Source of the DNA: Paracoccus albicereus
GTDB taxonomy: Bacteria; Pseudomonadota; Alphaproteobacteria; Rhodobacterales; Rhodobacteraceae
Assembly: GCF_024359525.1 (NCBI RefSeq)
Contig: NZ_JAKZEU010000002.1
Coordinates: forward strand, 186,001 to 250,000
DNA length: 64,000 nt
Direction of reading: 5' to 3'
A model generated the notes under the pieces. It searched no databases. It was not told where the DNA came from and was given only the letters and a program-made list of their open reading frames with translations. This document shows positions 25,483 to 35,073 of this stretch, piece by piece. Every line of letters starts with the position of its first letter. Positions within the stretch are counted from its first letter, which is position 1. The position numbers were made by a program, and so were the translations under genes.

Positions 25483-27081
25483 CTAGGCTCCTGGAACGAA
25501 GCGCGGGAGCACCTCGACCGAATTGAGGAACAGGTCCTGCAGCCGCGCTTCGGCGTCCGCGTCGCTTTCGCCACGCTCGATCGGGGTGATGATGCGCACC
25601 AGCGCGCCGTCCGTGCGGCCGATCGTCAGCCCGTCCCACAGCAGCCACAGCTTCGCGGCGAAGTCCCAGGCGGTGCGGCGGCCGTGCTGTTCGAACCAGT
25701 AATAGGCCAGCATGCGCTGTTCGCCCTTCTGGATGACCGCACGGTTCAGCATGAAGGGCTGGTTGAAACCGACCTCGGGCGCGATATCGACACGTTCCAG
25801 CCGCGCGATTTCCCAACCTGCGCTTGGCAGACAGATTTCAGGGGAATGCACACCGCCCTGCGTCTGGTCACGGTAGAAGGCAGAAAAGAACTCGACCGGC
25901 GCGTTATACTGCGGACTGACAAAATCGGCCGAGATGTAATCGTCGGCCGCCAGAGCTTTCGCGATTTCGGGATCGAGGAATTTGGGTCCGTCCGAACGCC
26001 ATTCGTCCAGCCGGGTCGGGAACAGGGTCAACGCGCTGCGTTCGGGCATGGTTGAGACAGGCTCAGGACGCAGCGTATAGACGGTCGCCGCCAGCACCAT
26101 CAGCAGCGCTGCGGTGATCATCGCGGGCGACGCCCGAACGAGGCGCAGCCGCGCGGCCTGTGTGCCGAGGCCCGATGCATCGAGGTCCAGCGCGTCGGGC
26201 AGGCTGATCTGCTCGCGCCGTGTCTTCAGCAGGATCCATGCCAGCAGGAACAGCAGTAGGACGCAGATGATGAAGATCACCCAGCCCTCAAAGAAGTGGC
26301 TGAACCCTTCCAGGTATTCCAAACCGAGGTAGTTCGCGATCCAGCCCGCGAAGGCGATCCGCACCGAATTCATCAGCACCGTGATCGGGGCAGCGGCGAG
26401 CAACAGGATCGCCTTGTGCCACATCGGCCCGCGGTAGAGGACCGCGAAGATGTAGCTGAAGGACAGGATCGGGAAGAGGTAGCGCAGGCCCGAACACGCT
26501 TCGGCCACATGAAGCTTGTAGATGCCGAGGTCGATGATGTTGCCTTCGAGGAAGACCGGAACATCGATCAGACGGAGGAAGAAGACGCCGAGTTCCGACG
26601 AGACACCCTGAAGCCAGGTCGACATCTTGAAATAGAGCACGCCCGGGAGCGGCAGCATGTAGACGAGATGCAGGACAGGCGGCCAGAAGTGCTTGCCCGT
26701 GTTCCACCCGAACGAGATCAGCAGGATCGCCCCGACCCAAAGGATCAGCGAATAGGCAACGACATCGTCGATCCCCGACAGATTTCCGAGTGCACCGAAG
26801 GCCAATGCGACCAGCAGGACGGCGATGCCCGGCCAGCGGTCCTGCACCGGCCCGTCATTGACCGGCACCTCTTTCAGCTGACGCAGAAACAGCAACAGCG
26901 ACAGGACCGGGATCAGCGGGCCGTGGCTGTATTCAGGCAACTGCCACGCGACAAGAAGCGCCTCGATCCCGTTCCAGAAGAACAGGCCCGATGCGACCAC
27001 CGCAAGCGCCAGCCAGAACAGGCCGGGACGAAGCCAATCGCCAAGCAACCCGGCGCCGCGCGTGTCGGAAGTGAAGGTCAT
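25483..27081 (-). CDS. Exosortase fused to EpsI domain (XrtD-like)
   Basis: A 532-residue inner-membrane protein. Residues 1-320 are a polytopic exosortase with the three catalytic residues in order: Cys196 in AEACSGLRY, Arg241 in NSVRIAFAG, His262 in GFSHFFEGW. These are proposed to cleave PEP-CTERM-like sorting signals and transfer the protein to a surface anchor. After a linker and another helix (about 350) comes an EpsI/DUF3485 domain with VHSPEICLPSAGW (Cys417). The fused layout resembles the alphaproteobacterial VPLPA-CTERM exosortase XrtD as I recall it. No protein in the window ends in such a sorting signal. ATG 27081 is chosen because upstream in-frame sequence overlaps wecG antisense. 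Confidence 0.88.
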   Translation of the reverse strand: MTFTSDTRGAGLLGDWLRPGLFWLALAVVASGLFFWNGIEALLVAWQLPEYSHGPLIPVLSLLLFLRQLKEVPVNDGPVQDRWPGIAVLLVALAFGALGNLSGIDDVVAYSLILWVGAILLISFGWNTGKHFWPPVLHLVYMLPLPGVLYFKMSTWLQGVSSELGVFFLRLIDVPVFLEGNIIDLGIYKLHVAEACSGLRYLFPILSFSYIFAVLYRGPMWHKAILLLAAAPITVLMNSVRIAFAGWIANYLGLEYLEGFSHFFEGWVIFIICVLLLFLLAWILLKTRREQISLPDALDLDASGLGTQAARLRLVRASPAMITAALLMVLAATVYTLRPEPVSTMPERSALTLFPTRLDEWRSDGPKFLDPEIAKALAADDYISADFVSPQYNAPVEFFSAFYRDQTQGGVHSPEICLPSAGWEIARLERVDIAPEVGFNQPFMLNRAVIQKGEQRMLAYYWFEQHGRRTAWDFAAKLWLLWDGLTIGRTDGALVRIITPIERGESDADAEARLQDLFLNSVEVLPRFVPGA

Positions 27082-27181
27082 GGAATCGTTCCGGTTGAAA
27101 CTCGTGATCGCCGGACAATACTGCGACGCGGTCAAAAAAGACAGCCCGCGCAAAGACAAAACGATGATAATGACGCGCGGT

Positions 27182-27943
27182 TTACCCGTCTTTTTGGACA
27201 GGTTGGCGCGAACGTGACCGGATCGCCTGAAGCCCGAGCGATGGCAGAATCGCGAAGCATGCGGCGTAGCGGCGGGCAAGCCGACGGGGGTTGCCGGCCA
27301 TCCGCCAGAACCACTCCATCGCGACGGCCTGAACCCATTTCGGCGCCCGTCGCTGTCCACCTGCAATGAAGTCCAGACCCGCACCGATCGAGACGAAGCC
27401 GCAACCGGGCAAGGCGGGGGCCGCGTGGGTCGCAAAGATTTCCTGTTTGGGCGCGCCGAGCGCCAGAAAGCACAGATCGACATTTGCCGCGCGAAGCGCC
27501 GCGATCGCGTCCTCGGCCGATGCGCCGGTCGGATCGAAGCCGAAAGGCGGGGCGTGGCATAAAACCACCTGCAGGCCCGGATGCGCCTTCGCCAGCGCGT
27601 TTGCAGCCCGTGTCAGTACAGGTTCGGTCGAACCCAGCAACGCGACCCGGCTGCCGGTCTGCGCTGCCAGCGCGGCCAGCGGCTGGATCAATTCAGAGCC
27701 TGGAACCAGTTCGACACGCCGTCCGGCCAGCCGCGACAGCCAGACCACCGGATTGCCGTCAGCGACCACATGGCTGTGCGCCCGATAGGCATCGTGAAAG
27801 GCCGGATCCCGACGCAGCTTCACCAGATGGTCCAGATTCAGCGTCGCAAGCGTGAAGCCGCGCCCCTCGCGCAGATGCGCCTCGACATCCGAAAGAAGCC
27901 GGTCACGGTCGGCATGGGTCACGAGATCGGTCGAAGGATGCAT
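27182..27943 (-). CDS. WecG/TagA/CpsF family glycosyltransferase
   Basis: A 253-residue GT26-family enzyme: TLNLDHLVKLRRDPAFHDAY, VVADGNPVVWLSRL, LLGSTEPV and LCFLALGAPKQEIF are the family blocks. Members transfer ManNAcA or ManNAc-type sugars onto polyprenyl-linked intermediates. It lies 100 bp upstream of the exosortase gene on the same strand and is likely co-transcribed. ATG 27943 (MHPSTDLV) is preferred over 28006, which adds residues without similarity. Confidence 0.88.
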   Translation of the reverse strand: MHPSTDLVTHADRDRLLSDVEAHLREGRGFTLATLNLDHLVKLRRDPAFHDAYRAHSHVVADGNPVVWLSRLAGRRVELVPGSELIQPLAALAAQTGSRVALLGSTEPVLTRAANALAKAHPGLQVVLCHAPPFGFDPTGASAEDAIAALRAANVDLCFLALGAPKQEIFATHAAPALPGCGFVSIGAGLDFIAGGQRRAPKWVQAVAMEWFWRMAGNPRRLARRYAACFAILPSLGLQAIRSRSRQPVQKDG

Positions 27944-28100
27944 GGGGCCAAAGCTGTCTGTGCTGCGCCGCAATTCTACAGCCAAGTGTCGGCAAGACAA
28001 CCGCAAGGCGTGTGGCCGCTTGCGACACCGAACCGAATTTTCCTATACAACAGCGGCCATCGCGCGTTGGCGCGCCGTCCGAACCGTTCAAGGAACTCAC

Positions 28101-28958
28101 ATGGCGCATCCATCGCCCGCAGGAACCTCGATCCTCACCGTCATCATACCCGCGAGCAACGAGGAAGCCTATATCGGTGACTGCCTGCGCGCACTGCTGG
28201 AGCAGGATACCGACCTGAGCCCCGTCCACGTCATCGTAGCCGCCAATGGTTGCAGTGATCGGACAGCGGCCCGGGCCAAGGTCTTCCAAGCCGATTTTGC
28301 AAGCCGCGGTTGGTTGCTGCAGGTCTTGGATATCGCCGAGGGTGGCAAGGTCAATGCGCTCAACCGGTCGGAGGAAGCTGCTGATCCGTCCGCACCGCGC
28401 GTCTATCTGGATGCGGATGTTCTTTGCGATCCTGCGCTGATCGGACAGTTGGCCGCTGCCCTTTCGACCGACGAGCCGTGCTATGCGACCGGTACGCTGG
28501 TCGTTCGACCGCCTGCCAGCTTCGTCACACGTCGCTATGCTGCGATCTGGACCCGTCTTCCCTTCGTGACCGGTGGTGCTGTGGGCGCGGGGCTCTTCGC
28601 CGTCAATGCCGCCGGGCGCGCGCGGTGGGCTGCTTTTCCCGACATCATTTCCGACGATACGTTCGTGCGGCTGAATTTCGCGCCGTCAGAGCGGATCGAG
28701 GTGCCCGCGCGCTACCACTGGCCGATGGTCGAGGGCGGCCGGCGTCTGATCCGAGTCCGCCGGAGACAGGATGCGGGTGTTGCGCAGATTGAGTCTCTTT
28801 ATCCTCACTTGATGGCGAATGAGGGCAAGAGCCGCGTCGGCGCGGGCTTGCTGTCCCGGCTTGCGCTGAGCGATCCGGTGGGTCTTGCCATCTATGTCGG
28901 GATTGGATCAGCCACCCGGCTTCGACAGCAAGATGCGACATGGAGCCGAGGACGATGA
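28101..28958 (+). CDS. Glycosyltransferase family 2 protein
   Basis: A 285-residue GT2 (GT-A fold) enzyme. The nucleotide-sugar-binding opening ILTVIIPASNEEAYIGDCL is followed by VAANGCSD, the metal-binding DAD in VYLDADVLC and a catalytic-base candidate in FPDIISDDTFVRL. It adds a sugar to the growing repeat unit; donor and acceptor are unknown. It overlaps the next gene by 4 nt (ATGA). Confidence 0.88.
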   Translation: MAHPSPAGTSILTVIIPASNEEAYIGDCLRALLEQDTDLSPVHVIVAANGCSDRTAARAKVFQADFASRGWLLQVLDIAEGGKVNALNRSEEAADPSAPRVYLDADVLCDPALIGQLAAALSTDEPCYATGTLVVRPPASFVTRRYAAIWTRLPFVTGGAVGAGLFAVNAAGRARWAAFPDIISDDTFVRLNFAPSERIEVPARYHWPMVEGGRRLIRVRRRQDAGVAQIESLYPHLMANEGKSRVGAGLLSRLALSDPVGLAIYVGIGSATRLRQQDATWSRGR

Positions 28959-30253
28959 ACAATTCCGACCAATCTGGAAGTCCGGTCATCGTCTATCTGA
29001 CCGGTGATTATCCCAAGGTCTCTCATACCTTCATTCTGCGTGAGGTTACGGCCTTGCGCGCGCTCGGAATGGATATCCGGACTTGCTCGATCCGGACCCC
29101 TGCCGAAGCCGAGATCAAGGGCGCGGCCGAACGTCAGGCGCGCGCGGACACATTCTACGTACTTGCCAACGCCAAGAAGCCATTGCGACTGATCCGCGCG
29201 CATCTTGACGGACTGCGGTACTCGCCGCGGCGATGGTTTGGCGCGCTGGCCCTGGCTTGGCGCACGCGATCGCCTGGGTTGAAGGCCGCGCTGTGGCAGC
29301 TTTTCTACTTTCTGGAAGCAGGAGTATTGGCGGCAGAGCTTCGTCGGCAAGGTGCATCGCATCTGCATAATCATTTTGTCGACTCAAGCTGTTCTGTTGC
29401 GATGCTCGCATCGCACATGAGCGGTGTGCCATTCAGCTTTACGCTTCACGGCCCCACAGAACTCTACGAGCCGCATCGCTGGCGCCTTGACGAGAAAATC
29501 GCCCGCGCCGCGTTCTCTGTCTTTATCAGTCACTTCGCCCGCTCGCAGGGGATGCTGTTTTCGGATCCATCTCACTGGGACCGGATGCGGATCGTTCATT
29601 GCGGGATCGAGCCAGAGCGGTATCGCAAGGTGAGCGTCGAAGGGGCTAACCCTCTGGAGATCGTGTTCATCGGTCGGATGGCCGGGGTGAAGGGTGCTCC
29701 GCTGATGATTGCCGCGTTGGAAAGATTACGCGCGGATCATCCCGATGCACGCCTGGTCATGATTGGCGATGGACCGGAGCGGCCGGCACTTGAAGCGCAG
29801 GCGCGCGCAGCAGGTTTGCAAGGCGCGGTCGAATTTACCGGCTATCTAGATCAGGATCAGGTCGCCGCTCGCTTGTCCGCTGCAGCGATGTTGGCCCTGC
29901 CGAGCTTTGCCGAGGGTGTGCCGGTCGTTTTGATGGAAGCGATGGCAACGGGGCTTCCGGTCGTTACGACGCGTATCGCGGGTATTCCGGAACTGGTCGA
30001 GGATGGCGTCTCGGGCATTCTCGTTCCACCCGGCGACCTGGATGCCTTGGTCGAGGCGCTGTCGGCGCTTCTGGCCGACACTGAAATGCGAGCGCGACTG
30101 GGGCAGGCGGGTCGCGCCAAGGTCGCGCGCGATTTCCATCAAGCCACCGAGGCTAAGTGGCTAGGCACGCTTTTCAGTGGCAGCATCGCAGGTCAATTGC
30201 CGAGGACGCTGCGGCCAGAACAGGCAGAAGCGTCGTCACACCCTGCGGGCTGA
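28955..30253 (+). CDS. Glycosyltransferase family 4 protein
   Basis: A 432-residue GT-B enzyme. The N-terminal domain has YLTGDYPKVSHTFILREV and HLHNHFVDSS. The C-terminal domain has VFIGRMAGVKGAPLMIAALE, MIGDGPERPAL and the nucleotide-binding loop SFAEGVPVVLMEAMATGLPVV (E-x7-E type). ATG 28955 overlaps the GT2 stop; an in-frame ATG at 28940 would add five residues. Its 3' end overlaps the convergent ligase gene by 18 bp. Confidence 0.88.
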   Translation: MNNSDQSGSPVIVYLTGDYPKVSHTFILREVTALRALGMDIRTCSIRTPAEAEIKGAAERQARADTFYVLANAKKPLRLIRAHLDGLRYSPRRWFGALALAWRTRSPGLKAALWQLFYFLEAGVLAAELRRQGASHLHNHFVDSSCSVAMLASHMSGVPFSFTLHGPTELYEPHRWRLDEKIARAAFSVFISHFARSQGMLFSDPSHWDRMRIVHCGIEPERYRKVSVEGANPLEIVFIGRMAGVKGAPLMIAALERLRADHPDARLVMIGDGPERPALEAQARAAGLQGAVEFTGYLDQDQVAARLSAAAMLALPSFAEGVPVVLMEAMATGLPVVTTRIAGIPELVEDGVSGILVPPGDLDALVEALSALLADTEMRARLGQAGRAKVARDFHQATEAKWLGTLFSGSIAGQLPRTLRPEQAEASSHPAG

Positions 30254-31867
30254 GTTTCTTGCGAATGCAGGGCTTGGCGGCGTTTCTGGCGCTTGAGACC
30301 GGGAAACGGAAGGTTGCGTGTTGCGCCGTCGGCCAGTCTCCGTCGGCTTGTTCGCCATTTGCTCGACCCTTCCGGCCAGCGAACCCGCGATCAGCCACGT
30401 GATGGGCGTGAGACTTGAGTTCGGAACCAGATCCAGAAGGTTTGCAGTCAGAATGAGTGTCAGGCCCGCTGCCGCCTGATCTGCAACCTTTCTCCGCCGA
30501 AACATCATCAGGACAGGTGCTGTCAGCAATCCGAAGGTCGCAAGATAGCCGACCCACCCGCTTGTGCCGATGAGAATGACCCATGAGCCGTCCGTTGTGC
30601 TGATGTCGTCACCAGTCTCCGGATCATAAACGCGGCTTCGTCCCCACCCCGACCAGCCGAAAAGCGGCTTCTCGTTGGCACGTGCCAGCAGCATGTCCTC
30701 GTTCATCAAGCGGAATTCAAGCGAGCGACCCCGATCCTCGTCGATCGACGCGGCGAAACTCAGGATCCGGTCGGTCGGGACGATTCCCGAGCCCCGGGCC
30801 ATCGGATAGATGAGGATCAAGGCTGCGAAGACGGCGGCGATCATGATCTGCAGCCGGACCCCCAGCAGCAGAACCGCTGGAAGCAGCAGAACGAGGATCA
30901 TGGTTGCGCCGAGATTGCGGCTGAGAACGAGGACGGCTGTTAGCCACGTGAGGCGAAGCGCCCAATATGATGGCGGACGCTCGGAGGTTTGCGTCTCGTG
31001 CCTGCGGACCCGCGACGGTCTCGATTGCACGGTGTCGGCTCCGCGTTCGGTCCCTGCCGAGCGGGTGCCATGACCTTTTGCCCGAGCCTTCTGCGCAATA
31101 CGCCACATCGTCGCGCAGGATAGAGCCGCCATGGCGACAAAGATTCCGACTCTCAGTCCGTGCTCCAGAAAGACCATAGGCCGATAATGTCCGCCGCGAA
31201 CATGTTGAGCGAATGAATGAGCATGATAGCCATAGAGAATCCGGTGCAATTGCGGGCTCATCCTGACCTCAAACAGCATCAGAAGCGAGTAGACGAGGCA
31301 GGCGGCGACGAGTGCCTTCATCAGCATGACCTGATCTTCTGCTCGCCCAAGATGGCGGCGGGCGAGAAGGAAAGGCACCACGCTCAGCGCCGTCAGGATC
31401 ACGACCCCGTACATGTCCTTGAAGCCGGTTCCTTGAATAAACCGGCCGCCAATCAGAAGAAAATCGCCGTTCAGCAGGTTCGTCGGGATCGGTGCAGCAA
31501 TGGCAAGCGCTGTGAGGAACGTGAAAAAGACTGAGGGTCTCGAACGCCCACGACGAACCTGGCGCTTCCCATCGGGGTGGCCGCTTTCATTCTGTGCCTC
31601 GGCCAACCGCCGGTCGCCGCGGCCTTTTATCCCACGACGTCCTGCCGCCAAGACCAGTACGAGTGCACACAATGACGGAATGCTGTGCTTGTCAAATCCC
31701 GGCAGAACCGGAAAATCGACGCTGAGCCCCTCGGGAAGGATCAGGTAGGGCGCCAGAATGCTCCACACCAGTGCGACTGGCAGCGGCAGACGGCGAAACA
31801 GCACAATCGCCACGATCGGCCAGCCGAGAAGGGCGACATAGGCGAGGATGTTGGGTGTTACGGGCAT
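30236..31867 (-). CDS. O-antigen ligase/polymerase-like membrane protein
   Basis: A 543-residue polytopic membrane protein with about ten hydrophobic segments and a large periplasmic loop, typical of the O-antigen ligase (Wzy/WaaL-like) superfamily. The loop contains LEFRLMNEDMLLARANEKP followed by LFGWSGWGRSRVYDP, reminiscent of the polymerase loop motif. It is the best candidate in the locus for polymerising or ligating the polysaccharide. Base composition is visibly richer in A+T than the flanking core genes. Confidence 0.8.
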   Translation of the reverse strand: MPVTPNILAYVALLGWPIVAIVLFRRLPLPVALVWSILAPYLILPEGLSVDFPVLPGFDKHSIPSLCALVLVLAAGRRGIKGRGDRRLAEAQNESGHPDGKRQVRRGRSRPSVFFTFLTALAIAAPIPTNLLNGDFLLIGGRFIQGTGFKDMYGVVILTALSVVPFLLARRHLGRAEDQVMLMKALVAACLVYSLLMLFEVRMSPQLHRILYGYHAHSFAQHVRGGHYRPMVFLEHGLRVGIFVAMAALSCATMWRIAQKARAKGHGTRSAGTERGADTVQSRPSRVRRHETQTSERPPSYWALRLTWLTAVLVLSRNLGATMILVLLLPAVLLLGVRLQIMIAAVFAALILIYPMARGSGIVPTDRILSFAASIDEDRGRSLEFRLMNEDMLLARANEKPLFGWSGWGRSRVYDPETGDDISTTDGSWVILIGTSGWVGYLATFGLLTAPVLMMFRRRKVADQAAAGLTLILTANLLDLVPNSSLTPITWLIAGSLAGRVEQMANKPTETGRRRNTQPSVSRSQAPETPPSPAFARNSARRV

Positions 31868-32042
31868 CGCGGAATCCAGCTTCGACCCTCTCTCTAGCCT
31901 CTAACGCTCGATTTGTCGCGTCAGCTTTCTTCCGGATACTGCCTGTTCAGTCACATTCGCGTCTTCTTGGCTGAGACGGGGCGCCAAAGGCTTGCGGCTC
32001 ATGATAGGGTCGCCGCGCGATCTGCGATGCAAGAGGTCCCGA

Positions 32043-34988
32043 ATGAGTTTTCGGTCAATGGTCTTTGGGTTCGGTGTCGGTCGAGACAATGTGACGTTCT
32101 GCTGGATCGGCGTGCTGGTTTTCCTAGCGGGAGTCTCCGCTGCCTTCGCAGAAACGACTTCGCGCTTCACGGTGACTGATCGCGTCGTTGCGCCAGCAGC
32201 GCCGCCCATTTCGGCGACGATCGGTGCGTTCGGCGAGGGAGGTCGCCTGACGCCAGGCGGAAATTTCGAACCCTCTGTCTATCGTAACTGGTTCATCGTG
32301 TCAGAGGACGCGCCGCTGGATGCACCAGGGGAAGCGCGCATGCCGTTTCAACAAATATCTTACTGGGACACGCTGCGGGACGGGGCGCTGGACGGGGCAG
32401 AGATCAGCGTCATGCGGCTGAGCGATGGCAAGTTGCATCAGGTTCGAGAGGGTCGCATAGCCGAAGGCGGCTACGATCTGTCGGGCTGGATTCCGGCGTT
32501 GCCCGGCGATCGATTCGCGCCCGCAGAGAGAACCAGTGCAAGAGTGCAGATTGCAGATTATGAGCGTCCGGGCGTTCCGCGCTGGTATGCGGTGCGCGCG
32601 TTTGACGCTGACGGTCGAACGTCTTCACTCTCGCCGCCAGCTCGCATCGATATTCCCGCGCGTCTCGAACGTCCTGCGGAGGCGAGTGATCTCAATGAGG
32701 GACTTGGTCAAGGCGGCGCGCCCGACCCGTCGACCACGACATCTCACCCGGCTCTCTCGCCGCCAGAGGCTCTGAACGCGGTCGTCGACGGGACGGGGCG
32801 GGTCGAACTGTCCTGGACGGCGAGCCCGGGTGCGACAGGCTATCAGCTTTTCATGAGTTACGTCGATCCGGCGCAAATGGAAGGGTTTCGCATCCAGACA
32901 GAAGGCGTCGGCGATCCGATCCGTGCAGGCGACCTGTTGATAGTTCGAAAAACTATCGACACCTTCGATCGGGAAAGCTTCATCTCGGACCGGATCTGGA
33001 ATGCTGTCGAGGGTGCGAGGGGCCGTAACCCGTTATTGTCAACTTGGCCCAACGAACAGGAGGGCGTTCATTGGTCGATCCTCAGACATCCTGAAGACCC
33101 GTCGCGGGGTTGGGGTGGGCGCAGTTATCTGCAGGTCGAGTTCGACCGCCGGGCCGAGATTCGTATCGGAACCTACGTCTATTCCGGAATAGATCAGGAC
33201 TGGTACGAGGTCCTTCACCCTGACACCGACTATACCGTCTCGGTACGTTTGCGCGGAATTGTTCCGGGCCAGGCGTGGGTCGATGTCACCGGTCCGCTCT
33301 CGCGCGAGATCAGACCGATCATCCTCGATTATGGGACCGACTGGACCGAGGCAGTATCGACCTTTCGGGTGCCGCGATTGCTCGAGGGTGAAGAGCCCGG
33401 TGAAATCAAGCTGGTCGTTCAGGGACCGGGGACGATCGACGTGGACGACTTTCGCATCCATCGGGCCGATACCGACTTCCTCGACTATCCACCAGAAGAC
33501 TATGACCGATTGGCCGGCGTTACCCTGTCGGCGCTGCGGACGCATGCAATCATCAAGACTGGCACGCAGACTTACGACCTGGCAAACTTACTTGGGACAG
33601 GCGGGTTCGGCAATGCCTCCCCGGGACTGCCAGAAACGCTGCGGATGATAGAGCGGACGGGGATCTCCCCTTGGCTGCAGGTTGAGCCGCATCTGACAGA
33701 TGCCGAATGGCTCGGTTTGATCGAGTATCTTGCGGCACCCTTCGATCCGACCAAGGACGACGCGGCAGAATTGCCTTGGGCGGCGATGCGCGTGGCCCAA
33801 GGCCGAGCGGCGCCCTGGACCAACGCGTTCGACAAAATTTACTTCGAGATCGGAAACGAGACCTGGAACGGGCTGTTTGCGCCTTGGGTCTTTCCCGCAA
33901 TGAAGGATCAGGCGACGGGCCGCGATGTCGGCTCGGGGCAGGTTTACGGTCTGTTTCAGAACCGTGTGGTAGGCATTCTGCGCAGCAGTCCCTGGTGGGG
34001 GGCCTCCGCTCTGGAGGACAAGGTGTCGTTCGTGATCGGTGGCTGGTCGGTCAACGATTACGGCGAACAGGCGGCGGCGGTTGCACCAGATGCTTCCGAT
34101 CTCGTGACCATTGCGACCTATAACGGTGGATGGGACGAAGGCGAGGGCCCGCCTTCGCTGTCCAAGGCCAGCCTCGCGGCAGTCTTGAACCAGGTGAGTC
34201 AGGTTCAAATTCCGACGGCCACGCGCTTTGCCGCCGGAGCCCGGGACATCGGCGATGTACGCGGCTATCCGCTGGACTTCGGGACGTACGAAGCCGGGCC
34301 TGGTTATGCTCTGAACGGCCTGAACGGTGAAACCGTCACCCCAGAGCAGCAGACCGAGCAGGAGCGTGTCATGAAGTCGACCGCGGCCGGCGTGGCAACA
34401 CTGGACAGCTTTTTGGCCCAGCGTCGCGAAGGCTTCAGCATGCAGAACTTCTTTACCTTCGGTGAGGGGGAGTACTGGCGCTCTCATGCACGCTGGTACA
34501 AGGGTGGCGGAGCTTACCCTTCCTGGCAGCTAACCACGCTTTTGGGTGGGCCGATCGCGGGCGAGATGCTGGAGGTCACGACGGATACCGTCGAAACGCG
34601 CGATCTGCCTGGCTTGGCCCGGCGTGAGCCAGTGAGCGACGCCCCTCAGATCGCGGTCTACGCGCTGCGCGAAGACAAGCGAACGACTGTCGTCGCGATC
34701 TCGCGGAAGGTGGCTGGCTATCCGGATGTCAGTGATGATGGCTGCGCGCCCGTCGAGATCGCGCTTCCCTTCGATGACGCCAGCACTATCCGGATGATAC
34801 GTACCGTCGGATCGCCGACTGACAACGGTTACGACGGCACTGCACCTGATTTGCAGGACCGTCAGATCGATCCTAATGTAATCAGTGACGGCATCCTCTC
34901 GATCGGTCCCGATACCGGAGGCGAGGTATGCGGAATGCCGCCCGCGTCGGCCCGTATCTACGTGATCGAAGATGCGGTGAAAGGTTAG
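32043..34988 (+). CDS. Secreted putative glycoside hydrolase (clan GH-A-like) with FnIII and beta-sandwich modules
   Basis: A 981-residue exported protein. The signal peptide ends at AAFA (about residue 38). Residues 240-275 (VELSWTASPGATGYQLFMSY) look like a fibronectin type III strand pattern. Residues 330-480 form a carbohydrate-binding-module-like beta-sandwich (HWSILRHPEDPSRGWGGRSY to DVDDFRIHR). The C-terminal half has FEIGNETWNG with N605-E606, the acid/base signature of clan GH-A, and FGTYEAGPGY with E750 as candidate nucleophile 144 residues later. It probably trims or processes the locus's own polysaccharide. GH family cannot be assigned by eye. AAGAGG precedes ATG 32043. Confidence 0.7.
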   Translation: MSFRSMVFGFGVGRDNVTFCWIGVLVFLAGVSAAFAETTSRFTVTDRVVAPAAPPISATIGAFGEGGRLTPGGNFEPSVYRNWFIVSEDAPLDAPGEARMPFQQISYWDTLRDGALDGAEISVMRLSDGKLHQVREGRIAEGGYDLSGWIPALPGDRFAPAERTSARVQIADYERPGVPRWYAVRAFDADGRTSSLSPPARIDIPARLERPAEASDLNEGLGQGGAPDPSTTTSHPALSPPEALNAVVDGTGRVELSWTASPGATGYQLFMSYVDPAQMEGFRIQTEGVGDPIRAGDLLIVRKTIDTFDRESFISDRIWNAVEGARGRNPLLSTWPNEQEGVHWSILRHPEDPSRGWGGRSYLQVEFDRRAEIRIGTYVYSGIDQDWYEVLHPDTDYTVSVRLRGIVPGQAWVDVTGPLSREIRPIILDYGTDWTEAVSTFRVPRLLEGEEPGEIKLVVQGPGTIDVDDFRIHRADTDFLDYPPEDYDRLAGVTLSALRTHAIIKTGTQTYDLANLLGTGGFGNASPGLPETLRMIERTGISPWLQVEPHLTDAEWLGLIEYLAAPFDPTKDDAAELPWAAMRVAQGRAAPWTNAFDKIYFEIGNETWNGLFAPWVFPAMKDQATGRDVGSGQVYGLFQNRVVGILRSSPWWGASALEDKVSFVIGGWSVNDYGEQAAAVAPDASDLVTIATYNGGWDEGEGPPSLSKASLAAVLNQVSQVQIPTATRFAAGARDIGDVRGYPLDFGTYEAGPGYALNGLNGETVTPEQQTEQERVMKSTAAGVATLDSFLAQRREGFSMQNFFTFGEGEYWRSHARWYKGGGAYPSWQLTTLLGGPIAGEMLEVTTDTVETRDLPGLARREPVSDAPQIAVYALREDKRTTVVAISRKVAGYPDVSDDGCAPVEIALPFDDASTIRMIRTVGSPTDNGYDGTAPDLQDRQIDPNVISDGILSIGPDTGGEVCGMPPASARIYVIEDAVKG

Positions 34989-35073
34989 GGCGTCGCGTGA
35001 TTTCTCGACAAAACAGGCTAATCCGGTCTAAAGCTCTCGGCGAGATCTGAGGCTCGGCGAGAACTATCCACAA

